A DNA stretch of 31,289 nt from positions 1 to 31,289 of the IMG/VR virus record IMGVR_UViG_3300025127_000008; one strand, given 5' to 3'. The translations under genes were made by a program, and so were the position numbers. The stretch is from a virus. The notes beneath the pieces were generated by a model. That model had not been told where the DNA came from. It saw nothing but the letters and a program-made list of their open reading frames with translations, and searched no databases. Shown here piece after piece: positions 1 to 6,948 of this stretch (position 1 is its first letter; the number at the start of each line of letters is the position of its first letter).

Positions 1-127
1 GTGCCTATTGGTACTTGGATGGTATCTATGAAAGTTAATAACGATGATGTTTGGAAAAAAGTAAAAGCAGGTGAGGTAAAAGGGTTTAGTATAGAAGGCT
101 ACTTTGCTGATAAATTAGAAAGACCTA
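1..127. repeat. Terminal direct repeat, left copy (circular assembly overlap)
   Basis: These 127 bases are identical to 31163-31289. The protease reading frame continues without a break from the right copy into the sequence after the left copy, so the repeat marks a circular contig with overlapping ends. A 127-base overlap equals a common assembler k-mer length, which favours an assembly overlap over a biological terminal repeat. Confidence 0.95.
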
Positions 128-618
128 ACGAACCTGTAAAAGATAAGATGTCCGAGCAAGAAGAAATGGCTAACGAATTAGTTGAAGAACTAAAACATAT
201 ATTAAAAGAAGAAAATTTAGAATCTTATTCAGATTATCCAAGTGGTGTAAAAAACAATGCTAAAAAAGGTATTGAACTAAACGAAAAAGTAAACAACAAG
301 TGTGCAACACAAGTAGGAAAAGTAAGGGCACAACAATTAGCACAAGGCAAACCAATAACAACAGAAACTATTAAAAGGATGTTTAGTTATTTAAGTAGGG
401 CGCAAGAAGATTACGATGAAAGCGATACTAAAGCGTGTGGTACTATATCTTACTTGTTGTGGGGTGGTAAAGCAGGTTTACGTTGGGCAGGTGCTAAACT
501 AAAAGAACTTGATCTAATAGAAGAAGATTTAAAAAAGCCTTGTTACGATGGTTATGAAATGATAGGTTTTAAAATTAAAAACGGTAGAAAAGTACCTAAT
601 TGCGTGCCAATAAAATAA
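1..618 (+). CDS. Prohead (capsid maturation) protease, XkdF-like/S78_2, C-terminal part
   Basis: This is the downstream part of the gene that starts at 30776; joined across the circle it encodes 334 residues. The GTG at base 1 is an internal valine codon, not a start. The motif GFSIEG carries the likely catalytic serine (about S159 of the full protein), and the likely catalytic histidine (H101) lies in the part at the right end. The family cleaves the scaffold and capsid delta-domains during prohead maturation. After the protease domain, roughly residues 190-334 form a second domain with the motifs NNKCATQVGKVRAQQLA, YLSRA and CGTISYLLWGG, ending in GRKVPNCVPI. I know this extension from Bacteroidota phages but know no function for it. 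It lies directly upstream of other head genes, as expected. Confidence 0.85.
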   Translation: MPIGTWMVSMKVNNDDVWKKVKAGEVKGFSIEGYFADKLERPNEPVKDKMSEQEEMANELVEELKHILKEENLESYSDYPSGVKNNAKKGIELNEKVNNKCATQVGKVRAQQLAQGKPITTETIKRMFSYLSRAQEDYDESDTKACGTISYLLWGGKAGLRWAGAKLKELDLIEEDLKKPCYDGYEMIGFKIKNGRKVPNCVPIK

Positions 619-619
619 T

Positions 620-982
620 ATGAGTAGAATACCAAGTCCACAGTCAGGTCGTAGAGGTTGCTTATGTAAAGATGGTACATATTCTATAGAATGTTGTGAT
701 GGTAGCTTCCAAGCACAAGGAGTAGGAAATGTTACAGGCATTGTAGGTACACCAAGTGCAGGAGAATACGGTTACAGGGTACAAAAGTGTGGACATAGCC
801 AAAAAAAGCACTTTTACGGTTCTACACAATTAGTAGTAGGCAATGTATATTATATAAATGCAGACCACGATAACCACGATGGTTGTTATACCGTATTAAG
901 TCAAGACCAAAACGCACACGGACATCATTTTAGTGCTGTTACATTATATAACGATTGTGCAGCGTGTCAAGCAGCAAACTAA
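620..982 (+). CDS. Cysteine-rich putative structural protein, unknown function
   Basis: This is a 120-residue protein with eight cysteines: C14, C16, C25, C26, C57, C89, C113 and C116. The N-terminal half holds GCLCKDGTYSIECCDG and the C-terminus DCAAC. It also has several histidines (QKKHFYG, ADHDNHDG, HGHH), so metal binding or disulphide stabilisation is possible. It starts three bases after the protease stop and ends just before a late promoter motif. I recognise the N-terminal pattern from other Bacteroidota phage genomes but know no assigned function. Its position between protease and scaffold suggests a virion protein such as a decoration or minor head protein; this is inference. Confidence 0.7.
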   Translation: MSRIPSPQSGRRGCLCKDGTYSIECCDGSFQAQGVGNVTGIVGTPSAGEYGYRVQKCGHSQKKHFYGSTQLVVGNVYYINADHDNHDGCYTVLSQDQNAHGHHFSAVTLYNDCAACQAAN

Positions 983-988
983 AAACAC

Positions 989-1014
989 AACAAACAGTTA
1001 AATATATTATTATA
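989..1014 (+). promoter_or_regulatory. Candidate phage late promoter (AACAAA-N12-TTATTATA)
   Basis: AACAAA at 989-994 and TTATTATA at 1007-1014 are separated by exactly 12 bases. The second box ends five bases before the ATG at 1020. It is one of seven sites with the same architecture, all upstream of late genes, and its second box differs from the consensus TTATTGTA at one base. Confidence 0.55.
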
Positions 1015-1019
1015 TAAAT

Positions 1020-1532
1020 ATGGATTCAAAAACAAAAGAGATACTGCAAAAACTTTCTGCACAAAAAGTTAAATTATTTACTATATCACAAGCAAAAAGC
1101 ATATTAAAAGATGATTTTCAAGAAGATGTAAATAAGCATAATAGAGTATTTAAAACTAATACTGATGATTTAAAATCTTTTGATAGAAAATCAAGTGATG
1201 CAAGAAGAAAATTAATTGATAATCAAAAAAAAGAACTTGATGATTTACGAAAACAACAAGAACAACAAATTGAAAAATATGTAAATACATTAACTAATGA
1301 GATAAAAGAATCAAAAGCAGATATTAAAGTGTTTGATAAAAAAATCCAAAAACACAAATCAACACTTAAAGAATTTGAACAAGAATTAAAAGAACTTGGT
1401 ATCAAACCATCAAGCAGTAAATTATACGAAGAAGCAGATTCAGCTATTTTTTTAATGGAAGAAGATAAAAAAAGATTACAAAAAGGAATAGATTTTGTTG
1501 AAAATAATTATGAATACAAATCAAATATTTAA
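1020..1532 (+). CDS. Coiled-coil protein of the head module (paralogue of next gene)
   Basis: This 170-residue protein is rich in Lys, Glu, Asp and Gln. Residues about 40-125 are almost continuous charged helix with heptad-like spacing, so it is probably a long coiled coil. The first 25 residues (KEILQKLSAQKVKL) resemble the start of the next gene (KRILTKLSENKVEL), which indicates duplication of at least this segment. It lies between the protease and the acidic scaffold-like gene, and a late promoter motif sits directly before its start. A role as a scaffold accessory or minor head protein is possible. There is no recognisable enzyme motif and no signal peptide. Confidence 0.75.
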   Translation: MDSKTKEILQKLSAQKVKLFTISQAKSILKDDFQEDVNKHNRVFKTNTDDLKSFDRKSSDARRKLIDNQKKELDDLRKQQEQQIEKYVNTLTNEIKESKADIKVFDKKIQKHKSTLKEFEQELKELGIKPSSSKLYEEADSAIFLMEEDKKRLQKGIDFVENNYEYKSNI

Positions 1533-1533
1533 T

Positions 1534-1905
1534 ATGAAACCAGATGTAAAAAGAATACTTACCAAGTTAAGTGAAAACAAGGTTGAGTTAGGAATAAATG
1601 ATTATAAAAAATATGAAAAAGAATTGTTTGTTGTTAACAATGATTTAAGAGAATTAGTTTCTGAATTTGTTTCTATGAAAAAACAAATACTTAATGTAAG
1701 AAGTAAAGCTAATAAAATGAGTTTAAAGTCATCAGCAATAAGAAAAGAAGCACTTAAAATATTTAATGATGATTCATCCGCTGCTAAAAAATTAGGGATA
1801 GATGCAGGTGTATTTTTTAAAGCATACAGAGAAGTAGATAAAAATGCAGCAGAAAATGAAAGAATAGCAGAAAGAATTATACAACAAACATCAAGCATAA
1901 GATAA
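1534..1905 (+). CDS. Coiled-coil protein of the head module (paralogue of previous gene)
   Basis: This 123-residue Lys/Glu/Ala-rich protein is probably helical. I chose the ATG at 1534 over the upstream ATG at 1495 for two reasons: it follows the previous stop by one base, and the resulting N-terminus (MKPDVKRILTKLSENKVEL) lines up with that of the previous protein. The paralogy covers about 25 residues and the remainder diverges. The gene ends with the sequence AAAAACACAACAAAC, also present after gene 620-982; in both cases it forms the upstream part of a late promoter motif. Function is unknown; position suggests head assembly. Confidence 0.7.
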   Translation: MKPDVKRILTKLSENKVELGINDYKKYEKELFVVNNDLRELVSEFVSMKKQILNVRSKANKMSLKSSAIRKEALKIFNDDSSAAKKLGIDAGVFFKAYREVDKNAAENERIAERIIQQTSSIR

Positions 1906-1911
1906 AAACAC

Positions 1912-1937
1912 AACAAACTAATTACTAATTTATTGTA
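1912..1937 (+). promoter_or_regulatory. Candidate phage late promoter (AACAAA-N12-TTATTGTA)
   Basis: AACAAA at 1912-1917 and TTATTGTA at 1930-1937 match both consensus boxes perfectly with the 12-base gap. The ATG of the scaffold-like gene follows six bases after the second box. Confidence 0.65.
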
Positions 1938-1943
1938 ATATAT

Positions 1944-2552
1944 ATGAAAGCAACAGATATGTTAAACAAAGTAAAAGAGGTTCTTGGGGTAGAGTTATCC
2001 GAAGCACCTGTAGAAGTAAAGTTGGCACAAGCTGAACTTGAAAATGGTACAATTATAGAAAGCGAAAATTTTGAAGCTGGAAATGAAATATTTATTGTTA
2101 CCGAAGATGAAAAGGTAGCAATGCCTATAGGTGAATACAAACTTATTGATGGTGAATCTATAATTGTAGAAGAAGAAGGTATTATTGCTTCTATTGGTGC
2201 AGTTGAAGAAGAAGAAGTAGAAGCTGCTGAAGAAAAAGAAGAAATGAACTACGCTACTAAAGAAGAACTTGCAGAGGTTAAAGAAATGGTTGAAGAAATA
2301 AAATCAATGCTTGAACCTAAAGAAGAAGAAATGGCTGAAGAACCTGTAGGTGAAAATTCTGTTAAATCGGAAGAAACAACTACAAAGACTGTTTACGCTG
2401 AAAAAGAAGAATTAAGCGAAATAAGCGAACCTGTACAAAAGGTTACTCATAATCCTGAAAAAGAAAACAAACCTAACCTAAACTTGTATTCACAAAAAAG
2501 AACTAATACAACTTTAGATAGAGTGTTAAATAAAATATCAAACATAAAATAA
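1944..2552 (+). CDS. Scaffold-like capsid assembly protein (acidic)
   Basis: This is a 202-residue, very acidic protein. The N-terminal half includes KVKEVLGVELSE and IFIVTEDEKVAMPIGEY, patterns I associate with the gene preceding the major capsid protein in Bacteroidota phages. The middle is nearly all Glu, Ala and Lys with coiled-coil character (about residues 85-130), and the C-terminus is short and basic (TLDRVLNKISNIK), reminiscent of scaffold tails that bind capsid protein. Acidic composition, helical middle, basic end and position two genes before the capsid all fit a scaffold cleaved by the nearby protease. It could instead be a fused head-fibre or decoration precursor. Confidence 0.7.
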   Translation: MKATDMLNKVKEVLGVELSEAPVEVKLAQAELENGTIIESENFEAGNEIFIVTEDEKVAMPIGEYKLIDGESIIVEEEGIIASIGAVEEEEVEAAEEKEEMNYATKEELAEVKEMVEEIKSMLEPKEEEMAEEPVGENSVKSEETTTKTVYAEKEELSEISEPVQKVTHNPEKENKPNLNLYSQKRTNTTLDRVLNKISNIK

Positions 2553-2559
2553 ATAAAAA

Positions 2560-2967
2560 ATGTCAACAACAATAACAACTTCAAATGATGTGTTGAGAGC
2601 AAGATCAAAGCAAGAAACTTTGACTACTACTCAAGATATTCCTGTAAACAAAGCAGGTACTGAATTTAACATAGCAACAGATGCTAAAGTAATGACTTTA
2701 CCAGCTATTACATCTGAAAATATTGGAATGGAATTTACATTTCGTAACACAGGTGCTGATGGTAACAACATTATTACAATTTCACCTGCTGCAACAGATG
2801 CTATTCACGGTACAGTAGGTTCAGTATCTTCTGGCGGTGTAGATGATAAAGATTGGATTAACACAAAAGCAACTGCAAATAAAGGCGATTGGTGTTCACT
2901 AAAAGCTGTAGCACTTACCGATTGGTATTTAACAGGCGGTGATGGTGTATGGGCAAGTGAATCGTAA
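2560..2967 (+). CDS. Putative capsid decoration protein
   Basis: This is a 135-residue, Thr/Ala/Gly-rich protein without predicted membrane segments. It begins seven bases after the scaffold stop behind an A-rich leader and precedes the capsid gene by 25 bases. Segments such as VMTLPAITSENIGMEFTFRN and WYLTGGDGVWAS look like a beta-rich domain of the kind found in head decoration or fibre proteins. Adjacency to the capsid gene in one transcription unit supports a head-surface protein made in high amounts. Assignment is by position and composition only. Confidence 0.6.
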   Translation: MSTTITTSNDVLRARSKQETLTTTQDIPVNKAGTEFNIATDAKVMTLPAITSENIGMEFTFRNTGADGNNIITISPAATDAIHGTVGSVSSGGVDDKDWINTKATANKGDWCSLKAVALTDWYLTGGDGVWASES

Positions 2968-2992
2968 TAAATAAACTTATAAATAAAATAAA

Positions 2993-3919
2993 ATGGCAAC
3001 AACAAATTCTATAACTACTACTTATGCTGGTGAGTTTGCAGGACAATACATATCTGCTGCACTTTTAAGTGGTTCAACTTTGGACAATGGTTTAATTACC
3101 ATTAAGCCAAACATTAAATTTAAAGAAGTGATTAAAAAAGTATCAAGTGATGATATCGTAAAAGATGCTACTTGTGATTTTGATCCTACTTCAACTTTAA
3201 CACTTACAGAACGTATTTTACAACCTGATTTTCAGCAAGTAAATCTACAACTATGTAAAGCAGACTTTCACAACGATTGGGAAGCTGTACAAATGGGATA
3301 TAGTGCTTTTGATAGTTTACCTCCTTCATTTGCTGACTTTCTAATTGGACACGTAGCTTCTAAAGTAGCACAACGTACAGAGCAGTCTATTTGGAATGGT
3401 GCTGCTGCAACAGCAGGGCAATTTGGCGGATTTACTGAATTACTTTTAGCTGATGCTGATGTTACTGATGTAGGTGGTGGAGCAGCTGTAGATTCTTCAA
3501 ATGTAATATCAAAAATAGGACTCGTAGTTGATGCAATCGGTTCTTCGCTCTATACTTCAGAGGATATGTTTATTTATGTTTCACAAAACGTAGCAAGAGC
3601 ATATGTAAGAGCATTAGGTGGATTTGCAAGTAATCTTGGTGCAGCAGGTACAGATGATAAAGGTACACAATGGTACAACGGTGGTGGACTTTCTTTTGAT
3701 GGTATCAAAATTGCTGTAGCAAATGGATTATCGGACAACAAAATGGTAGCAGCAGAAAAATCAAACTTATTCTTTGGAACAGGTCTTTTAGCAGACCATA
3801 ACGAAGTAAAAGTAATTGATATGGCTGATATAGATGGTTCACAAAACGTAAGAGTAGTAATGAGATTTACAGCTGGTGTTCAATATGGCATCGGTAGCGA
3901 TATCGTACTTTATTCTTAA
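2993..3919 (+). CDS. Major capsid protein (HK97-fold type)
   Basis: This is a 308-residue protein of typical capsid length and Ala/Gly/Thr/Val-rich composition. The N-terminal segment about residues 35-60 (IKPNIKFKEVIKKVSSDD), the central region with SFADFLIGHVASKVAQRTEQSIWNG (two segments of it) and the C-terminal VVMRFTAGVQYGIGSDIVLY match the pattern I know for Bacteroidota phage capsid proteins. It follows protease, scaffold and decoration genes and is followed immediately by a strong terminator, as expected for the most highly expressed late gene. Recognition is by pattern and context. Confidence 0.88.
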   Translation: MATTNSITTTYAGEFAGQYISAALLSGSTLDNGLITIKPNIKFKEVIKKVSSDDIVKDATCDFDPTSTLTLTERILQPDFQQVNLQLCKADFHNDWEAVQMGYSAFDSLPPSFADFLIGHVASKVAQRTEQSIWNGAAATAGQFGGFTELLLADADVTDVGGGAAVDSSNVISKIGLVVDAIGSSLYTSEDMFIYVSQNVARAYVRALGGFASNLGAAGTDDKGTQWYNGGGLSFDGIKIAVANGLSDNKMVAAEKSNLFFGTGLLADHNEVKVIDMADIDGSQNVRVVMRFTAGVQYGIGSDIVLYS

Positions 3920-3940
3920 TAGATAATTAACCAATAAATT

Positions 3941-3976
3941 AGGTGGGTAAGCCAATAGTGCCTACTCACCTTTTTT
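3941..3976 (+). terminator. Rho-independent terminator after the capsid gene
   Basis: AGGTGGGTA (3941-3949) pairs with TACTCACCT (3963-3971), nine pairs with one G-T, and the stem is followed by a run of six T. It lies 22 bases after the capsid stop. Confidence 0.85.
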
Positions 3977-3991
3977 AATATAAAATAACAA

Positions 3992-4016
3992 TAACTTATT
4001 GATTTTTAGTAAGTTA
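3992..4016 (+). repeat. Inverted repeat upstream of the tail-tube gene
   Basis: TAACTTA (3992-3998) and TAAGTTA (4010-4016) are perfect complements, and weaker pairs could extend the stem to about ten pairs around an ATTTT loop. An A-run and a T-run follow before the ATG at 4037. It may stabilise the 5' end of the tail-tube mRNA or be an operator. No late-promoter motif is present here. Confidence 0.5.
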
Positions 4017-4036
4017 AAAAAAAATTTTTAACGATT

Positions 4037-4585
4037 ATGGCTTGTGATTTAACAAAAGGTAGAAAAGAACCTTGCAAAGATTCGGTTGGTGGTATAAAAG
4101 CTGTCTATTTTGCAGACTTTGGTGATTTAACTATTGCATATGATGGTACAGATACAGATGTAATAGATGATTTAGGTGCTGTAACAGTATTTAAATATGA
4201 ATTGAAAGGTAATAGTAGTTTTGAACAAACTATTACTTCTTCAAGGGAAAATGGTACAACTTTCTTTGAACAGGCGTTAAACCTTACTTTAAAGAAATTA
4301 ACTGTACAAGACCACAAAGAATTAAAGCTAATGAGTTATGGTAGACCACATATCGTGGTGCAAGACTATAACGGTAATGCTTTTTTAATGGGTGCAGAAC
4401 ACGGATGTGATGTAACAGGTGGTACAATTACGACAGGTGGTGCAATGGGAGATTTAAGTGGTTATACACTTACATTTGCTGCACAAGAGCAAGTACCTGC
4501 TAACTTTTTAGAGGGTGCTACAGAAGCTAACCCTTTTGGTGGTTTATCAGGAACTGTAACTGTAACACAAGGTACAAATTCTTAA
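4037..4585 (+). CDS. Major tail (tube) protein
   Basis: This is a 182-residue protein starting MACDLTKGRKEPCKDSVGGI, followed by VYFADFGDL, TVFKYELKG and SSRENGTTFFEQ, later YGRPHIVVQDYNG and GDLSGYTLTFAAQE. I recognise this as the family usually called tail or structural protein in flavobacterial phages. The beta-rich composition and the length fit a siphovirus tail-tube monomer. It has its own leader (with an inverted repeat) and its own terminator, consistent with high independent expression. Its place between capsid and portal, far from tape measure and chaperone, is unusual. Confidence 0.75.
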   Translation: MACDLTKGRKEPCKDSVGGIKAVYFADFGDLTIAYDGTDTDVIDDLGAVTVFKYELKGNSSFEQTITSSRENGTTFFEQALNLTLKKLTVQDHKELKLMSYGRPHIVVQDYNGNAFLMGAEHGCDVTGGTITTGGAMGDLSGYTLTFAAQEQVPANFLEGATEANPFGGLSGTVTVTQGTNS

Positions 4586-4607
4586 TAGGGTTTTTATTTG
4601 GTAAATT

Positions 4608-4639
4608 AAGGGGTGGCAGAAATGTTACCCTTTTTTTTT
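4608..4639 (+). terminator. Terminator with AGAAAT loop after the tail-tube gene
   Basis: GGGTGGC (4611-4617), loop AGAAAT (4618-4623) and GTTACCC (4624-4630) form a seven-pair stem with two G-T pairs, followed by nine T. Flanking AAG/TTT can extend the stem. The AGAAAT loop is shared with three other terminators in this genome. Confidence 0.88.
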
Positions 4640-4650
4640 GCTTTAATAAT

Positions 4651-4676
4651 AACAAATTTCATACTTTTTTATTGTA
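4651..4676 (+). promoter_or_regulatory. Candidate phage late promoter (AACAAA-N12-TTATTGTA)
   Basis: AACAAA at 4651-4656 and TTATTGTA at 4669-4676 with the 12-base gap. It lies directly after a terminator and five bases before the ATG at 4682, where a promoter is needed to express portal and downstream genes. Confidence 0.7.
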
Positions 4677-4681
4677 TATAT

Positions 4682-5026
4682 ATGATAGTATTACAAGAAA
4701 GCGGATCAGCACAAAATATTGATTTTATACCAAGAGAATTTACTGCAAACGCATCTTACACGGTAAAAATAACAGATGAAACGCAAAACAAAGAAGTGTA
4801 CAATCAAGCAACAACAAGTATATCACAAAACTTATACTTCAATAGATATAATGCTGTATTTCCTGTAAAACAAGATATTTATTACACACTTAAAATACTT
4901 TCAGGTAGTTCAGTTGTATTTTTAGATAAAATATACTGTACAAACCAAACAGATTTACCAGCTTACACAATAAACGAAGGTGAGTACACTTCTAATAGCA
5001 CTACAAACGAATTTATCACAATATAA
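4682..5026 (+). CDS. Conserved virion-associated protein upstream of portal
   Basis: This is a 114-residue protein starting MIVLQESGSAQNIDFIPREF and ending NEYTS-like and EFITI motifs, rich in Thr, Asn and Tyr, probably beta-stranded. The frame is open further upstream to a GTG at 4613, but that codon lies inside a terminator hairpin, while the ATG at 4682 sits five bases after a late promoter motif, so I chose 4682. The gene overlaps the portal gene by one base (TAATG), implying coupled translation. The family is familiar from Bacteroidota phages next to portal genes, with no function known to me; a neck or head-vertex protein is possible. Confidence 0.7.
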   Translation: MIVLQESGSAQNIDFIPREFTANASYTVKITDETQNKEVYNQATTSISQNLYFNRYNAVFPVKQDIYYTLKILSGSSVVFLDKIYCTNQTDLPAYTINEGEYTSNSTTNEFITI

Positions 5027-6945
5027 TGGATAACTTACACATAGTAAATTTAGCTTCTTACAACCGACCTAAAATAAGTGAGGATAAACAAAAAGATTGG
5101 GTTAACTACGGTGAGGATAATGACTACTATTCTTATTTAATACAACTTTATACTAATTCAACAACTAACAACGCTATTATTAACGGTGTATCTAATATGA
5201 TATACGGTAAAGGGTTAGATGCTTTAGATAGCAACACTAAAACAAACGAGTATGCTGCAATGCGATCTATTATAAGCAACACTTGTTTAAAAAAGGTTGT
5301 ATTAGATTTAAAACTATTAGGCGAAGGTTCTTTTCAAGTGCTTTACAAAGATGATAAGGTATATAAAGCAGAACACTTCCCAAGACAAACACTACGTGCT
5401 GAAAAATGTAATGAAGATGGTGAGATAGAAGGTTATTATTATGCACCTGATTGGACAAAAGTAAAACCCAAAGATAAACTAGAACGTATAGCAGCATTTG
5501 GATTTGGTAACGGTAAAGAACCTGAAATAAAAATTATAAAAAGGTATGTTAGTGGTTACGATTACTATTGCCCTGTAGACTATCAAGGTGGTTTAGCTTA
5601 TGCAGAATTAGAAAGTGAGATAAGTGATTACCTTATAAACGATGTACAAAATGGCTTCAGCGGTACGAAGGTTGTCAACTTTAACAACGGTGTACCAGAC
5701 CGTGAAAAGCAAATGCAAGTTAAAAATGATGTAATGTCAAAACTTACAGGTGCAAGAGGTGAAAAAGTAGTAATTGCATTTAATAACAATGCAGAAAGCA
5801 AAACAACAGTTGATGATATACCATTAAACGATGCACCACAACACTATGAGTATTTATCAAATGAATGTAGTAATAAGTTAATAGTAGCACATAGGGTAAC
5901 CTCACCTTTATTATTGGGTATACGTACCGAAAACAATGGTTTAGGATCAAATGCAGACGAAATAAAGACCGCTGCGCTACTTTTTGACAATATTACTATA
6001 AAACCCTACCAAGACCTAATAACGGACTGTATAGATGATATATTAGCTGTTAACGGTATTAGTTTAAAACTTTATTTTAAAACACTTCAGCCATTAGCAT
6101 TTATAGATACAGACAATGCAATAACAGATGAAGCACGTGAAGAAGAAACAGGTGTAAAAAAGGAGTTAACACTAAAAAGCCAAGTAGTAGATAAAGATTT
6201 TGCTATTATAGATGATAGATTAGCATACGCAACAAAAGAAATGGCAATACAAGGTGCTAAAAACATAGGTTGCGAAGGTTATCACGAACACGAGTACGAA
6301 GGCAAGATATGGTATATGCCTTGTGAAGAACACAAGCAAAGTAATTTAAGTGCTGAAACAGATGATAAAGTGTTTGATTTGCTTGATGAGTTTGGTGAAG
6401 ATGAAGATTTAGAAAATTGGGATTTAGTAGATGAACGAAAAGTAGACTACGACCAAGAAGAAGCATTAGATAAAATGGTAGGTTTAGCAAGAGTTGGTCA
6501 AGCACTACCTAATTCAAAAAGTGATTTAGATGGCGAAAGTAAAACAGGTAAAAAGTTTATTGTACGTTATCAATATTCGCCTTTAGCTGTAAGTAATAAT
6601 TCACGTGAGTTTTGTAGAAAAATGGTAGCTGCAAGAAAGATATATCGCAAAGAAGATATAATGCGAATGAGTAAACAAGCTGTTAATGCTGGTTGGGGTA
6701 AGGGTGGTGCTGCAACTTATAATATCTGGCTTTACAAAGGTGGAGGTAATTGCCATCATTTTTGGTTACGTAAAACATATATGTCAAAAGGAGATGAAAA
6801 AGCAGTTGTAAGTGCAAAATCAAAACCAATTTACAAACAACAAAGGGAAAATGAAGGTATTAAAGCCCCAAGTAAAAGTAAAGAACCTAACAAGGTTTCA
6901 ACTAAACCAAAAGATATGCCTAATCAAGGATTTGTAAATAAATAA
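5026..6945 (+). CDS. Portal protein with extra C-terminal Cys/His domain
   Basis: This is a 639-residue protein. Residues 1-375 have the portal pattern: an early NYGEDNDYYSYL, NNAIINGVSNMIYGKG, the wing region with FPRQTLRAEKC, and a C-terminal core with HRVTSPLLLGIR and ADEIKTAALLFDN. The portal forms the dodecameric vertex through which DNA is packaged. Residues about 415-440 hold HEHEYEGKIWYMPCEEH. An acidic linker (445-500) leads to a separate domain at about 510-590 with SREFC (C530), YRKEDIMRMS and GGGNCHHFWLR (C576, H577, H578), then a basic tail. That domain is not part of ordinary portals and may be a fused minor head or ejected domain; its function is unknown. It overlaps the upstream gene by one base. 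Confidence 0.85.
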   Translation: MDNLHIVNLASYNRPKISEDKQKDWVNYGEDNDYYSYLIQLYTNSTTNNAIINGVSNMIYGKGLDALDSNTKTNEYAAMRSIISNTCLKKVVLDLKLLGEGSFQVLYKDDKVYKAEHFPRQTLRAEKCNEDGEIEGYYYAPDWTKVKPKDKLERIAAFGFGNGKEPEIKIIKRYVSGYDYYCPVDYQGGLAYAELESEISDYLINDVQNGFSGTKVVNFNNGVPDREKQMQVKNDVMSKLTGARGEKVVIAFNNNAESKTTVDDIPLNDAPQHYEYLSNECSNKLIVAHRVTSPLLLGIRTENNGLGSNADEIKTAALLFDNITIKPYQDLITDCIDDILAVNGISLKLYFKTLQPLAFIDTDNAITDEAREEETGVKKELTLKSQVVDKDFAIIDDRLAYATKEMAIQGAKNIGCEGYHEHEYEGKIWYMPCEEHKQSNLSAETDDKVFDLLDEFGEDEDLENWDLVDERKVDYDQEEALDKMVGLARVGQALPNSKSDLDGESKTGKKFIVRYQYSPLAVSNNSREFCRKMVAARKIYRKEDIMRMSKQAVNAGWGKGGAATYNIWLYKGGGNCHHFWLRKTYMSKGDEKAVVSAKSKPIYKQQRENEGIKAPSKSKEPNKVSTKPKDMPNQGFVNK

Positions 6946-6948
6946 AAG

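Noticed and set aside
1495-1533. Upstream start for the second coiled-coil gene
   Set aside because: It overlaps the preceding gene by 38 bases, and the ATG at 1534 gives an N-terminus aligned to the paralogue.
1929-1943. TTATTGTA plus AT-rich spacer as only a ribosome-binding pattern
   Set aside because: The upstream AACAAA box keeps an exact 12-base spacing at seven sites, and the terminase copy lies 26 bases from its start codon, which a ribosome-binding role does not explain.
4613-4681. Longer N-terminus of the pre-portal gene from GTG 4613, adding a hydrophobic segment
   Set aside because: The GTG and following bases form the stem of an AGAAAT-loop terminator, and the ATG at 4682 sits at the usual distance from a late motif. 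The hydrophobic stretch comes from translating the T-run and AT-rich promoter.
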